This document shows, one piece after another, positions 25,320 through 33,282 of a stretch of DNA of 64,000 nucleotides. Position 1 is the first letter of the stretch; each line of letters begins with the position of its first letter. Where the stretch lies: assembly GCA_963677885.1 (NCBI GenBank), contig OY782500.1, forward strand, positions 1,922,001-1,986,000, in the 5' to 3' direction. The notes below the pieces were generated by a model. The model was not told where the DNA came from. It worked only from the letters and a program-made list of their open reading frames with translations, and ran no database searches. Made by a program: the position numbers and the translations under genes. This stretch comes from UBA1351 sp963677885 (GTDB lineage Bacteria; Bacillota; Clostridia; Lachnospirales; Vallitaleaceae).

Positions 25320-26156
25320 CTATCCTTTGATGCCTCCAATAGTCAAACCTTTTACAAAATTCTTCTGAGCAAAAGTAAAAACCAGGACAACAGGTATAAT
25401 CATCATAGCTGATGCAGCCATAACCAAGTCTGTCTGTGTTCCTCTGTCACTGAAGAAGGCTGCAATACCTACCGGCAGAGTAAACAGTTCCCTTTTACTC
25501 ACCGAAATCAAGGGCCACAGATAGGAGTTATAATTTGCCATAAACAGATAGATAAAAAGAGCAGATAAGGTAGGCTTTGCCATGGGTAGAGCGATGACTA
25601 AGAAACGTTTCATGTCACCGCACCCATCAATAGCAGCAGCTTCCAGGTAATCGTTGGGAAAATCAATGAAAAACTGACGCATTAAAAACATACCGAAAAT
25701 ATTAATAAAATAAGGAACCGTCAAAACGAAATAACTGTTGGTCAATTTCATGGTTGCCATTAATTTATAGAGTGGTATCATGATAGTATTATAAGGAATC
25801 ATAATGAAGGCCAGCATAATCAAGAAAATAAGATCTCTACCTTTAAAGTTATATTTTGCAAATACGAAACCTATGATAGCACTGGTAAAAACACCTATAG
25901 CGGTATTGAGACCACTCGTTGCAAGGCTGTTGAAATAATACCGCATGAAAGGTATACTATCCAAAACCCTTTTAAAATTGACAGTAACTATTTCTTTTGG
26001 AAAAAGAGTTGGTGGCATACTGAGCAATTCTGTCTGACCTTTGAAAGATGATATGATCATCCAGTATAATGGCAGCACCATAAAAACCGCACCTAAAAGA
26101 AGTATAAGAATTGACACATAGTACCCTGCTCTAATTTTCTTTTTTTTCGTTTTCAT
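25320..26156 (-). CDS. Carbohydrate ABC transporter permease (MalG type)
   Basis: This 278-residue permease has six membrane segments and the EAA loop YLEAAAIDGCGDMKRFLVIA. It belongs to the CUT1 family for oligosaccharides. It overlaps the upstream permease gene by four bases. No ATPase gene is in the cluster, so a shared MsmK-like ATPase elsewhere must energise it. The matching binding protein is probably the one at 38860-40185, at the far end of the same co-directional run. Confidence 0.93.
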   Translation of the reverse strand: MKTKKKKIRAGYYVSILILLLGAVFMVLPLYWMIISSFKGQTELLSMPPTLFPKEIVTVNFKRVLDSIPFMRYYFNSLATSGLNTAIGVFTSAIIGFVFAKYNFKGRDLIFLIMLAFIMIPYNTIMIPLYKLMATMKLTNSYFVLTVPYFINIFGMFLMRQFFIDFPNDYLEAAAIDGCGDMKRFLVIALPMAKPTLSALFIYLFMANYNSYLWPLISVSKRELFTLPVGIAAFFSDRGTQTDLVMAASAMMIIPVVLVFTFAQKNFVKGLTIGGIKG

Positions 26157-27082
26157 CCTATCTCACCGCCTTTATAGTGTTTAGCCTTGACTTTCTTCTC
26201 TCTTGAAAGGAACCATTGTATCAAACTAACAAATAAAATAATCATCATTAGGATGATAGACATTGCTGATGCATACCCGATGTCAGAGTTCTTAATCCCT
26301 TTGTTCAGAATATGCAGCAGGATGACCATAGTGCTGGTTCCAGGAGTACCGTCAGTCAGTATCTTGACTGGTGCAAAAAACATAAAAGACACATTGGTAC
26401 ACATAATACTTACAAACAGAATATTGTTCTTAATCATTGGAATAGTCAGTTTAAAGAATTTTGCACTTGGACCTGCTCCATCGATTTCTGCCGCTTCATA
26501 AAGGCTGTGATCTATTCCCCTCATAGCTGCAAGAAGAATAACTGCATAATAACCGAATATGGCCCATATCTGAATGATACACAGACAAATCAAGGACTGG
26601 GAAGCTGATGTTAGAAATCCTTGACTTGGCAGACCAAAGACATTTAATATTGCATTGAAAAGGCCAAAACTTTTACTGTAAAGCCAATCCCACACTAAAC
26701 TGATAGCAACCAGTGAAATGACAGACGGCAGGAAGTATATAAAGGTAAATGCCTGTCTTGTACGGTCACTTAAGGCATTAAGCCCTGCTGCCAATATGAT
26801 GGAAAGAATTACCGTTAATGGCACAATAATCAATACGGCCTTAATTGTATTTTCAAAAGAAATCAAGAAAGTTGCATCACCGGTAAAGGCTTTTGTATAC
26901 TGGTATAAACCGACAAATTTAAAATCTTGATATGCCATGTGTGCATTTGTGAAACTGTATATGACAACCGTTATAAATGGTATGATAAAGAATACTAAAA
27001 ACCAAATCAATGTAGGCACCAAGACACACAGTAAAAATATATTTCTCCCCTTATTCAGTTTAGCTCTTTTTTCTTTCCCCAT
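26153..27082 (-). CDS. Carbohydrate ABC transporter permease (MalF type)
   Basis: This 309-residue CUT1 permease has six membrane segments and the EAA loop LYEAAEIDGAGPSAKFFKLT. It is the partner of the MalG-type subunit encoded next to it. It lies 18 bases after the GntR gene, so regulator and permeases are co-transcribed. Confidence 0.93.
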   Translation of the reverse strand: MGKEKRAKLNKGRNIFLLCVLVPTLIWFLVFFIIPFITVVIYSFTNAHMAYQDFKFVGLYQYTKAFTGDATFLISFENTIKAVLIIVPLTVILSIILAAGLNALSDRTRQAFTFIYFLPSVISLVAISLVWDWLYSKSFGLFNAILNVFGLPSQGFLTSASQSLICLCIIQIWAIFGYYAVILLAAMRGIDHSLYEAAEIDGAGPSAKFFKLTIPMIKNNILFVSIMCTNVSFMFFAPVKILTDGTPGTSTMVILLHILNKGIKNSDIGYASAMSIILMMIILFVSLIQWFLSREKKVKAKHYKGGEIG

Positions 27083-27100
27083 TTCAATCCTCCAAAATCA

Positions 27101-27838
27101 TTACTTTAACTCGACTGTATAGTAGAATACATCACCTCTGACAACACTCTGACAATATTCAACAATAGATGAGCCACTATAGGTTATTCTTGTTAAGTTA
27201 ATTGCTGCGTCATTATACTTCACGTTCATTCTTTCTGCATAGTCTTTGGATATATTAATCGCTGAAAACTTCTCCGTAGCCCTTTCCGGGTAAATATTCA
27301 AAGTCCTGAGGGATGTATATAAGCCGTTTTTTTGGACCATTTCTGCTGTTAAGTCAGTAGCAATTTTCTTTGGTATATAGGAATTCTCAATCGTGTATGC
27401 TCGGTCATCCATAAAACGGCAGCGCTCAATCCAATAAACAGGCTCATTCAACTCAAGTTTTAAAGCATCTCGGATATCTCTAGGCGGAATCATTTCCTTA
27501 AATTCAATTATTTTTGTTGTTTCTTTTATCCCCATTTTTTTCAGTTCTTCACTAAAAGAATAGAACTTATGCAGATTTTGACCTATGGAGCGACTTTGAA
27601 CGAAGGTACCTCTCCCCTGTTTCTTAACAAGATAGTTCTCAGCTTGCAGCTCTTCAATAGCTTTTCTGACAGTTATCCTGGAAACTCCGTACATATCACA
27701 GATCTCTGTTTCAGTAGGAAGCTTACTTCCTTCTGGAAACTCCTTATTAAGGATTTTCCTTTTAAGTTCTTCTTTCAGTTGATAGTAAAGAGCTACAGGT
27801 ATATCTTTTCTTATTTTATTTTCATTATCATTGTTCAT
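27101..27838 (-). CDS. GntR family regulator, HutC/UTRA type
   Basis: This 245-residue regulator has an N-terminal winged helix (SKLPTETEICDMYGVSRITV, KAIEELQAENYLVKKQGRGT) and a C-terminal UTRA ligand domain. UTRA-type regulators such as NagR, DasR and AgaR2 usually bind phosphorylated amino sugars, consistent with the hexosamine genes nearby. It starts a transcription unit with the permeases, and a palindrome overlapping its own promoter (27873-27901) suggests autoregulation. Confidence 0.92.
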   Translation of the reverse strand: MNNDNENKIRKDIPVALYYQLKEELKRKILNKEFPEGSKLPTETEICDMYGVSRITVRKAIEELQAENYLVKKQGRGTFVQSRSIGQNLHKFYSFSEELKKMGIKETTKIIEFKEMIPPRDIRDALKLELNEPVYWIERCRFMDDRAYTIENSYIPKKIATDLTAEMVQKNGLYTSLRTLNIYPERATEKFSAINISKDYAERMNVKYNDAAINLTRITYSGSSIVEYCQSVVRGDVFYYTVELK

Positions 27839-27872
27839 TTATATACATCCTTTCGATTAATTTTATTATGTC

Positions 27873-27901
27873 ATTATAACATTATAATCTTTTGATGTAA
27901 A
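27873..27901 (-). promoter_or_regulatory. Promoter with palindromic operator before the GntR gene
   Basis: On the minus strand TTTACA (27901-27896), 17 bp, then TATAAT (27878-27873). The palindrome ATTATAA-CA-TTATAAT (27873-27888) covers the -10 and part of the spacer. The half-site ATTATAAC recurs before the binding-protein gene at 40224. Confidence 0.6.
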
Positions 27902-27960
27902 TTTTAGACCCTCACTCCGTTGTCCATTCTCCCTAGTCATGGTTAACTGATAAGCCAGCT

Positions 27961-29139
27961 TTAAATATCATAAATCTTGACCCCTTGTACAATCCTGTTT
28001 ACGATTCCAGAATTACATGGATTATCCGTTAAATAACCTTTTTCCATAGATTTCATCATAGATAACAACTGAGCAAAGACCAGTGAATTAATATATGCAG
28101 GCATCTCTGAATTCAAAGGAATCCCATGTGGAATCTTATATACAACCTCGTAATCTTCTCCCGTCATCAACTCTTTAACGGCTTCAGGTTTAACTGTAAC
28201 AATTCGGTTATTCTTCCTTTCTGTTACAAGTTCTTTGGCAAAATCAAGATCATACTTAAGACTGTATTCTTGGTTGGAAAAGAAATGGACAGTTAGTGTA
28301 TCATCATTCAGGACTGTTTTAGGTCCATGTCTAAAGCCGGTAGGTGCATCATAACCAGCATGAACAAAACCATCAGACAACTCCATTGATTTTATTGCAG
28401 CTTCTCTTGCCAGGCCTTTAAGAGCTCCAGTACCAAGCCAAATAATTCTACGATAATCATCCTGGGCTATTGCTTCTGCTTTGGCAGCAAGTGTATCGAT
28501 TTCCTCTTCCATACTAGCGGCTAGAAGTTCAACGTATCCCGCGTATTTTTCCATTTCTTTAAAATGGAAAAGACACCATGTCGAAACAGCCATACAGCTC
28601 ACGCTTGAAGTCATTGCAAATCCCACATCACAGGTTTCTTCAGGAAGGTTAATCACCAGAGCATTGTCCATTTTATACCCCATTTTTGCCAAAGAGCTGT
28701 CCTTGTCACTGACAATAATGATATGATAGACCTGATCGACAAGCTGATCAGCAAAATCAATCGCTGCCAGGGATTCAGGACTTTCTCCTGAACGTGCATA
28801 AGATACCAATAATGTCGGTCGGTTAAATAAGGTTGAAAAAGGAGCAGAGATAATGTCTGTTGTATGAATTGTCTCCGACTCAAGTTCCATTTCATTAGCT
28901 AAGAGATACTCCATGGTTTCTCCAACAAAAGCTGATGATCCTGCACCGGTAAATACAATTCTCAAGCCGCTGATTTGAAGCACCTTTTCCATGAAATCAT
29001 GGATTTCATTCTTCCTGCTAACCATCATATCCCCAACTTTTCTCCAGGTATCAGGCTGCTGATGAATTTCCCTCGCCGTATGAATGGCATGACCTTGCTC
29101 ATAATAACTTTGGGCTTTACCAAAAAATTTCTTTTCCAT
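27961..29139 (-). CDS. agaS: SIS-domain sugar isomerase/deaminase, AgaS-like
   Basis: This 392-residue protein has two SIS domains (IVFTGAGSSAFVGETMEYLL; LLVSYARSGESPESLAAIDF; GAGALKGLAREAAIKSMELS with a Thr-Gly variation). It is like AgaS, the galactosamine-6-phosphate deaminase/isomerase that yields tagatose-6-phosphate. Its start overlaps the stop of the dehydrogenase gene by one base (TAATG). Presence with a PfkB kinase and class II aldolase supports the galactosamine route, but the N-acetyl deacetylase AgaA is not in the window. Confidence 0.85.
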   Translation of the reverse strand: MEKKFFGKAQSYYEQGHAIHTAREIHQQPDTWRKVGDMMVSRKNEIHDFMEKVLQISGLRIVFTGAGSSAFVGETMEYLLANEMELESETIHTTDIISAPFSTLFNRPTLLVSYARSGESPESLAAIDFADQLVDQVYHIIIVSDKDSSLAKMGYKMDNALVINLPEETCDVGFAMTSSVSCMAVSTWCLFHFKEMEKYAGYVELLAASMEEEIDTLAAKAEAIAQDDYRRIIWLGTGALKGLAREAAIKSMELSDGFVHAGYDAPTGFRHGPKTVLNDDTLTVHFFSNQEYSLKYDLDFAKELVTERKNNRIVTVKPEAVKELMTGEDYEVVYKIPHGIPLNSEMPAYINSLVFAQLLSMMKSMEKGYLTDNPCNSGIVNRIVQGVKIYDI

Positions 29140-30128
29140 TATTCTCCTCCTTCAAACAACTCTGTACCTGTCGTTTCTCCTCTTAAGATAGAAACCATAT
29201 GATATGCAGACTGCATGGCAACATGATGGATTTCCCTATCAGCCAAACCACCCATATGTGGTGTCAACACCACATTATCCAAGTTAAACAGGCGACTCTC
29301 TAACAATGGCTCTTCTTCAAAAACATCCAAAGCGGCTCCAGCTATACTTTTATTTTTAAGTGCCTGATAAAGAGCTTCTGTATCAACAATACCGCCTCTT
29401 GCAGCATTAACGATAACACTACCCGGCTTCATCAAAGCAAGACTCTCCTGATTGATTATATGATGGGTCTCAGCCACATGGGGACAGGTAGGAACGATAA
29501 TGTCTGCAGTTTCAAAAAGTTCTTTCCTGGAAACATATTTTGCCCCATAAATTTCTGCAAGATCTGGCTTCTCGCTGGTACTGGAAACAAGAATCTCCAT
29601 GTCAAAACCTCCGGCACGTTTGGCTACCGCCTGTCCGATGGCACCAAAGCCAATGATTCCTATCCTTTTTCTCGAAACGGCATAACCCCGCTCCACACCT
29701 TGGCACCATTTTCCCTGACGTATATTCTTATCTCCTTCAACGATTCGCCTCATGACACAGAGGATTTGTCCCCAGATAAAATCTGCTACTGCATCAAAAT
29801 TTTGCTTTGGTACATTGCAGACAGGGACACCTGCTTCACGGAAGGCTTCCAGGTCCAAATGGTCGTAACCTGCACAATTGAGCGAGATCCCTCTAAGACC
29901 CTGCACCGTACCAAGGAACTTTCTTCCAAGATTAATATCTGCACCCATGAGAATTCCAACCGGTTTTTCCGGCAGACTTTCCCAATAGGCAATCAAATCT
30001 CCTTCACCGAATCCCTTTCGATCCTTCTCTGCCAGTAAAAGAGGTTCATATCCAGCTTGAGTCAAGACTTCGAAGGCCTCCTTTTCCTGCTCAAAGGAAA
30101 AAGATACAATCAATACTTTCTGTTTCAT
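29139..30128 (-). CDS. D-isomer-specific 2-hydroxyacid dehydrogenase family
   Basis: This 329-residue NAD-dependent dehydrogenase has a Rossmann motif (RIGIIGFGAIGQAVAKRAGG), VNAARGGIVDTEAL and the catalytic histidine in LTPHMGG. It is related to phosphoglycerate, glycerate and lactate dehydrogenases. The ATG at 30128 has GGAGG seven bases ahead; longer in-frame starts lie inside the GH4 gene. It overlaps the AgaS-like gene by one base. The substrate is unknown. A role in reducing or oxidising a 2-hydroxy acid from the uronate or aldonate side of the pathway is possible. Confidence 0.9.
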   Translation of the reverse strand: MKQKVLIVSFSFEQEKEAFEVLTQAGYEPLLLAEKDRKGFGEGDLIAYWESLPEKPVGILMGADINLGRKFLGTVQGLRGISLNCAGYDHLDLEAFREAGVPVCNVPKQNFDAVADFIWGQILCVMRRIVEGDKNIRQGKWCQGVERGYAVSRKRIGIIGFGAIGQAVAKRAGGFDMEILVSSTSEKPDLAEIYGAKYVSRKELFETADIIVPTCPHVAETHHIINQESLALMKPGSVIVNAARGGIVDTEALYQALKNKSIAGAALDVFEEEPLLESRLFNLDNVVLTPHMGGLADREIHHVAMQSAYHMVSILRGETTGTELFEGGE

Positions 30129-30138
30129 ACCACCCTCC

Positions 30139-31518
30139 TTAGTCTCTTTTATACTGCGGTAGATATTCTCCATGTTCACTGATGAAATCTTCTACGAGTT
30201 TTTCAGCAGTCTGATAATCCGTTACCGTACCATCCAACATCATGGCATCTGCCCACATTTTTTTATCACCTGTCAGGGCTGCTTCCACGGTACAGTTTAC
30301 AGATGCCAGCCTTTTAACGATAATTTCCTTCATAGGCCCTTCAAAGTGGTTGATATGCATAGTTGAAAATCCCAGTCCAGTAGCAACAGCCGGAAGTTCA
30401 AGAACAGCATCATTAGGAATACCGGATACAGCTCCGTCATTGGGTATGTTAACCGAGAAAACCTTACGTTCATCCAAAATGATGGATTTAATCATTTCTA
30501 CCAACTGCTCATGTTCACCGTCTGCCCTTTGGAAAAGGTCAGCTTCCACTTCGCCTTCAACCTCACCTTGGTCCAGCATCTTCTTATAGGTAGTTTCTCC
30601 CCTTGCAATCACTTCTTCGATTGGGAAGGCATCAATACCTAATGTGGACCCATAATAGCTTCCCCCCGGAAAACGCTCAGGAAAAAATTCAACAGCATGA
30701 CGGTCAACGACTGCAGGCAACCCCAAATACCGTTCAAAAAGCTCCCAGGAAAAGGGATTATCCATATGATGGGGTATTTCCTTATCTTCCAGAAGAGGAT
30801 TAAAGAAATTTCTTTCATGAGGATTCTGTTTATGATCTTCCTTCTGCCTATTAACGATATCCAGTAAATCCTGACGAACATCCACACCGTCAACACGGAT
30901 GTCATAAAGCCAGGTCAGATGATTGAGTCCTACTCCCACAGTTGTCAGTCGTTTCACTTCAACACCCAGCATTTTGGAAAGATATTTTTCACCGTAGATG
31001 ACTCCATGGCACAGACCAATCAGATTCACATCGGTAACCTTTCTCACAGCTGTGACAATAGCTGTCATAGGATTGGAGTAATTGAAAAAATAAGCCTTGG
31101 GGCACAGTCTTTCCACGTCTTTTGCTATATCAATCATGACAGGAATCATTCTCTGTGCCCTTGAGATACCACCCGGCATAATCGAGTCGCCAACCGGTTG
31201 ATAGATGCCGTATTTTCTCGGTATCTTCACATCCTGCTCCCACGCTCGGCGTCCGCCCACTGCAATAGTGGTGACAACAAAGTCGGCACCTGGCAATAAA
31301 TCCTTCCGGTCAGTCGATGACGTAATCAGAATGTCTGCTTTTTTTTGTTCCACCATTTTCTTTGCAAGTTTGGTGATGGAATCCAATATAACAGGATTAA
31401 TGTCGCATAAGGCAATTTCCCACAGACCAAAATCTGACTGTATGAAATCAGCTATCAACCCCTTTGTAAACACTGCACTCCCTGCACCTATCAAAACGAT
31501 TTTCTTTCTCTTATCCAT
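30139..31518 (-). CDS. Glycoside hydrolase family 4 (NAD- and metal-dependent), CHGV motif
   Basis: This 459-residue GH4 enzyme cleaves alpha-glycosides by oxidation at C3 and elimination, using NAD and a divalent metal. It shows the NAD motif GAGSAVF (11-17), NYSNP (146-150), the metal cysteine in LCHGV (C170, H171) and H200 in GLNHLTW. In GH4 the residues after the metal cysteine track specificity. CHGx has been linked to alpha-glucosidase/alpha-glucuronidase members rather than to the galactosidase (CHSV) or phospho-glycosidase (CDMP, CNVP) groups, as I recall. Together with the aldonate-type dehydratase next door, an alpha-glucuronide is attractive but not proven. It overlaps the unknown gene upstream by eight bases. 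Confidence 0.9.
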   Translation of the reverse strand: MDKRKKIVLIGAGSAVFTKGLIADFIQSDFGLWEIALCDINPVILDSITKLAKKMVEQKKADILITSSTDRKDLLPGADFVVTTIAVGGRRAWEQDVKIPRKYGIYQPVGDSIMPGGISRAQRMIPVMIDIAKDVERLCPKAYFFNYSNPMTAIVTAVRKVTDVNLIGLCHGVIYGEKYLSKMLGVEVKRLTTVGVGLNHLTWLYDIRVDGVDVRQDLLDIVNRQKEDHKQNPHERNFFNPLLEDKEIPHHMDNPFSWELFERYLGLPAVVDRHAVEFFPERFPGGSYYGSTLGIDAFPIEEVIARGETTYKKMLDQGEVEGEVEADLFQRADGEHEQLVEMIKSIILDERKVFSVNIPNDGAVSGIPNDAVLELPAVATGLGFSTMHINHFEGPMKEIIVKRLASVNCTVEAALTGDKKMWADAMMLDGTVTDYQTAEKLVEDFISEHGEYLPQYKRD

Positions 31519-32479
31519 CGATGTTCCCTCCTTTTAGACAGGCCTTGATTAACCCGTCATTACACCCTTTCAAGAAATCCATAAGGATGATAATCTGATT
31601 TTCATAATCTGACTGATTGAAAAGAATGACCTTCTCTTCCCTCATAAAAAGTTTAATGAATTTCGGTTCTTTTATACTGAGTTCATATTCATCAGATGGC
31701 TGGATTCCTGCCATAGCTGAATCGAATAGCTCTTGATTGCTGAACCAGTCAATTTCAGCGAATATACCTGCCGGGTCTTTTTTATAGCTGTAGATTGCTC
31801 CAAAATATGCATAGAGCTTAAATCTTTGATCCAGGTCTGTCAGATAGTACCGGAATCCTTGTGCGTACTGTCCGAAATTATCCGGATCCTTATAATTGAC
31901 TTCAACTAAACTCATGTCTCCTTTTACCATGCTCAGCACCTTATCGAAAGCATTGGCCAGATAAAGGGCATTGGTCAATTCTGAGTACTTCAATTTGAAA
32001 CCGTCTTCTTGGGCAGCTGCCATCATAGCCTCGCCACCTTCTTTCACAAAAGATTGAATGGTCTCTATCTGTCTATCCACCGATTTACCTGACATGCATG
32101 CGAACACCTCATCCGGCATGAATAGTTTGAAATATTCCTTTTCCTCCCGATTAATCTCATATCTCTTACCCTCTGTCAAATTTTGAAGGACTCCGGAATA
32201 AACGGCCTTATTATTCTGTTCATCCAGTTCAATCATGAAACCTATTCTAGTTGTAGGATAATAGATCAAACCGATGTGGAGGTAAAGACCTATACCTGTC
32301 TTTTTTCCTGTCACCTGGCACCGCATTCCATACCAGTGTCGGCCAATACAGTCTTTGGCATCCCTAATAACAGCAAAGTCAGCTAAGGGACTCTCAATAT
32401 TCTTAATTGCCGCCTCCAAAGCATCACCGAAACGGTGCATGGATTCGAGCGCATCCAAATCAAAAGAAAGCTTATCCAT
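31511..32479 (-). CDS. Unknown protein with internal domain duplication
   Basis: I do not recognise this 322-residue protein. No signal peptide or membrane segment is seen. It contains two related halves of about 105 residues (about 48-155 and 208-313). LYLHIGLIYY (65-74) parallels LYAYFGAIYS (222-231), YFKLFM (116-121) parallels FIKLFM (274-279), and each is followed by a helix of matching pattern (QIETIQSFVKEGGEAM versus QIIILMDFLKGCNDGL). The ATG at 32479 has GAGGAGA just ahead. It sits between the SDR and GH4 genes and overlaps GH4 by eight bases, so co-translation with the glycosidase is likely. It may be a sugar-binding or accessory protein; this is a guess from context. Confidence 0.8.
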   Translation of the reverse strand: MDKLSFDLDALESMHRFGDALEAAIKNIESPLADFAVIRDAKDCIGRHWYGMRCQVTGKKTGIGLYLHIGLIYYPTTRIGFMIELDEQNNKAVYSGVLQNLTEGKRYEINREEKEYFKLFMPDEVFACMSGKSVDRQIETIQSFVKEGGEAMMAAAQEDGFKLKYSELTNALYLANAFDKVLSMVKGDMSLVEVNYKDPDNFGQYAQGFRYYLTDLDQRFKLYAYFGAIYSYKKDPAGIFAEIDWFSNQELFDSAMAGIQPSDEYELSIKEPKFIKLFMREEKVILFNQSDYENQIIILMDFLKGCNDGLIKACLKGGNIDG

Positions 32480-32492
32480 CTTTTCTCCTCTT

Positions 32493-33272
32493 CTAAACTC
32501 TTTCCCATGGCATACCGGGATTTTGAACACATAACTTCCCACCACTGATTTCCAGGAAGCTTCCAGTAATATAAGAGGCTTCATCAGATGCCAGAAAAGC
32601 TATTGCATTAGCTACATCCTCAGGTTTGCCAAACCGGTGAAGGGCTATATCATTCTTAAGTTTTTCCTGTTTTGCTTCAATTACTTCCTTGGTCATATTG
32701 GTTTCAATAACGCCTGGGATAAATCCATTGACCCTTATGCCATAGGGGGCCAACTCAGCCGCCAGTGTTTTGGTCAGACTGTATACTGCAGCCTTGCTGG
32801 CTGCGTAAGCTCCACTTCCTGCCGAAGCGACCAGGGCTGCAAATGAAGCTGCGTTAATCAGGACTCCACCGGTTTCCTTCATGTATTTGAAGGTTTCCTT
32901 AGAGCAAAGAAACACAGATTTCAAATTAACGTTCATGGTCAAATCCCATAGTACCTCATCCATTTGGCAGATTAATTTCTGGGGATATATCCCTGCATTA
33001 TTAACGAAGACATCTATTCTTCCATAATCTGCCCATACCTTTTCAAAAAAGCTTATCACCTGGGACTCTTTGCTGATGTCCAGACAATATCCCTTGGCAG
33101 GTCCATATGCATTTAATGCAACCACTGCTTCCTGCAAAGCCGCTTCATTAATGTCACAGATAAATACCTTTGCACCACTTTCCAGGAATTTCTTTGCTAT
33201 GGCAAATCCGATTCCCTGAAGGGATGCAGCTCCTGTTACACCTATGACTTTACCTTTATAATCAAAAGACAT
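32493..33272 (-). CDS. Short-chain dehydrogenase/reductase
   Basis: This 259-residue classical SDR has GVTGAASLQGIGFAIAKKF (a lengthened cofactor loop), NNAG (about residue 90), catalytic YAASK and an upstream serine in LINAASFAA. Relatives include gluconate 5-dehydrogenase and 2-keto-3-deoxy-sugar-acid dehydrogenases. It is placed ten bases after the IlvD/Edd dehydratase gene. A step oxidising the dehydratase product, as in the L-fuconate or L-rhamnonate diketo-hydrolase routes, is plausible. Confidence 0.9.
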   Translation of the reverse strand: MSFDYKGKVIGVTGAASLQGIGFAIAKKFLESGAKVFICDINEAALQEAVVALNAYGPAKGYCLDISKESQVISFFEKVWADYGRIDVFVNNAGIYPQKLICQMDEVLWDLTMNVNLKSVFLCSKETFKYMKETGGVLINAASFAALVASAGSGAYAASKAAVYSLTKTLAAELAPYGIRVNGFIPGVIETNMTKEVIEAKQEKLKNDIALHRFGKPEDVANAIAFLASDEASYITGSFLEISGGKLCVQNPGMPWERV

Positions 33273-33282
33273 ATCTAGCCTC

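Noticed and set aside
29460..30038. 192-residue plus-strand open frame
   Set aside because: It lies opposite the 2-hydroxyacid dehydrogenase gene, which has clear catalytic motifs; no independent coding evidence.
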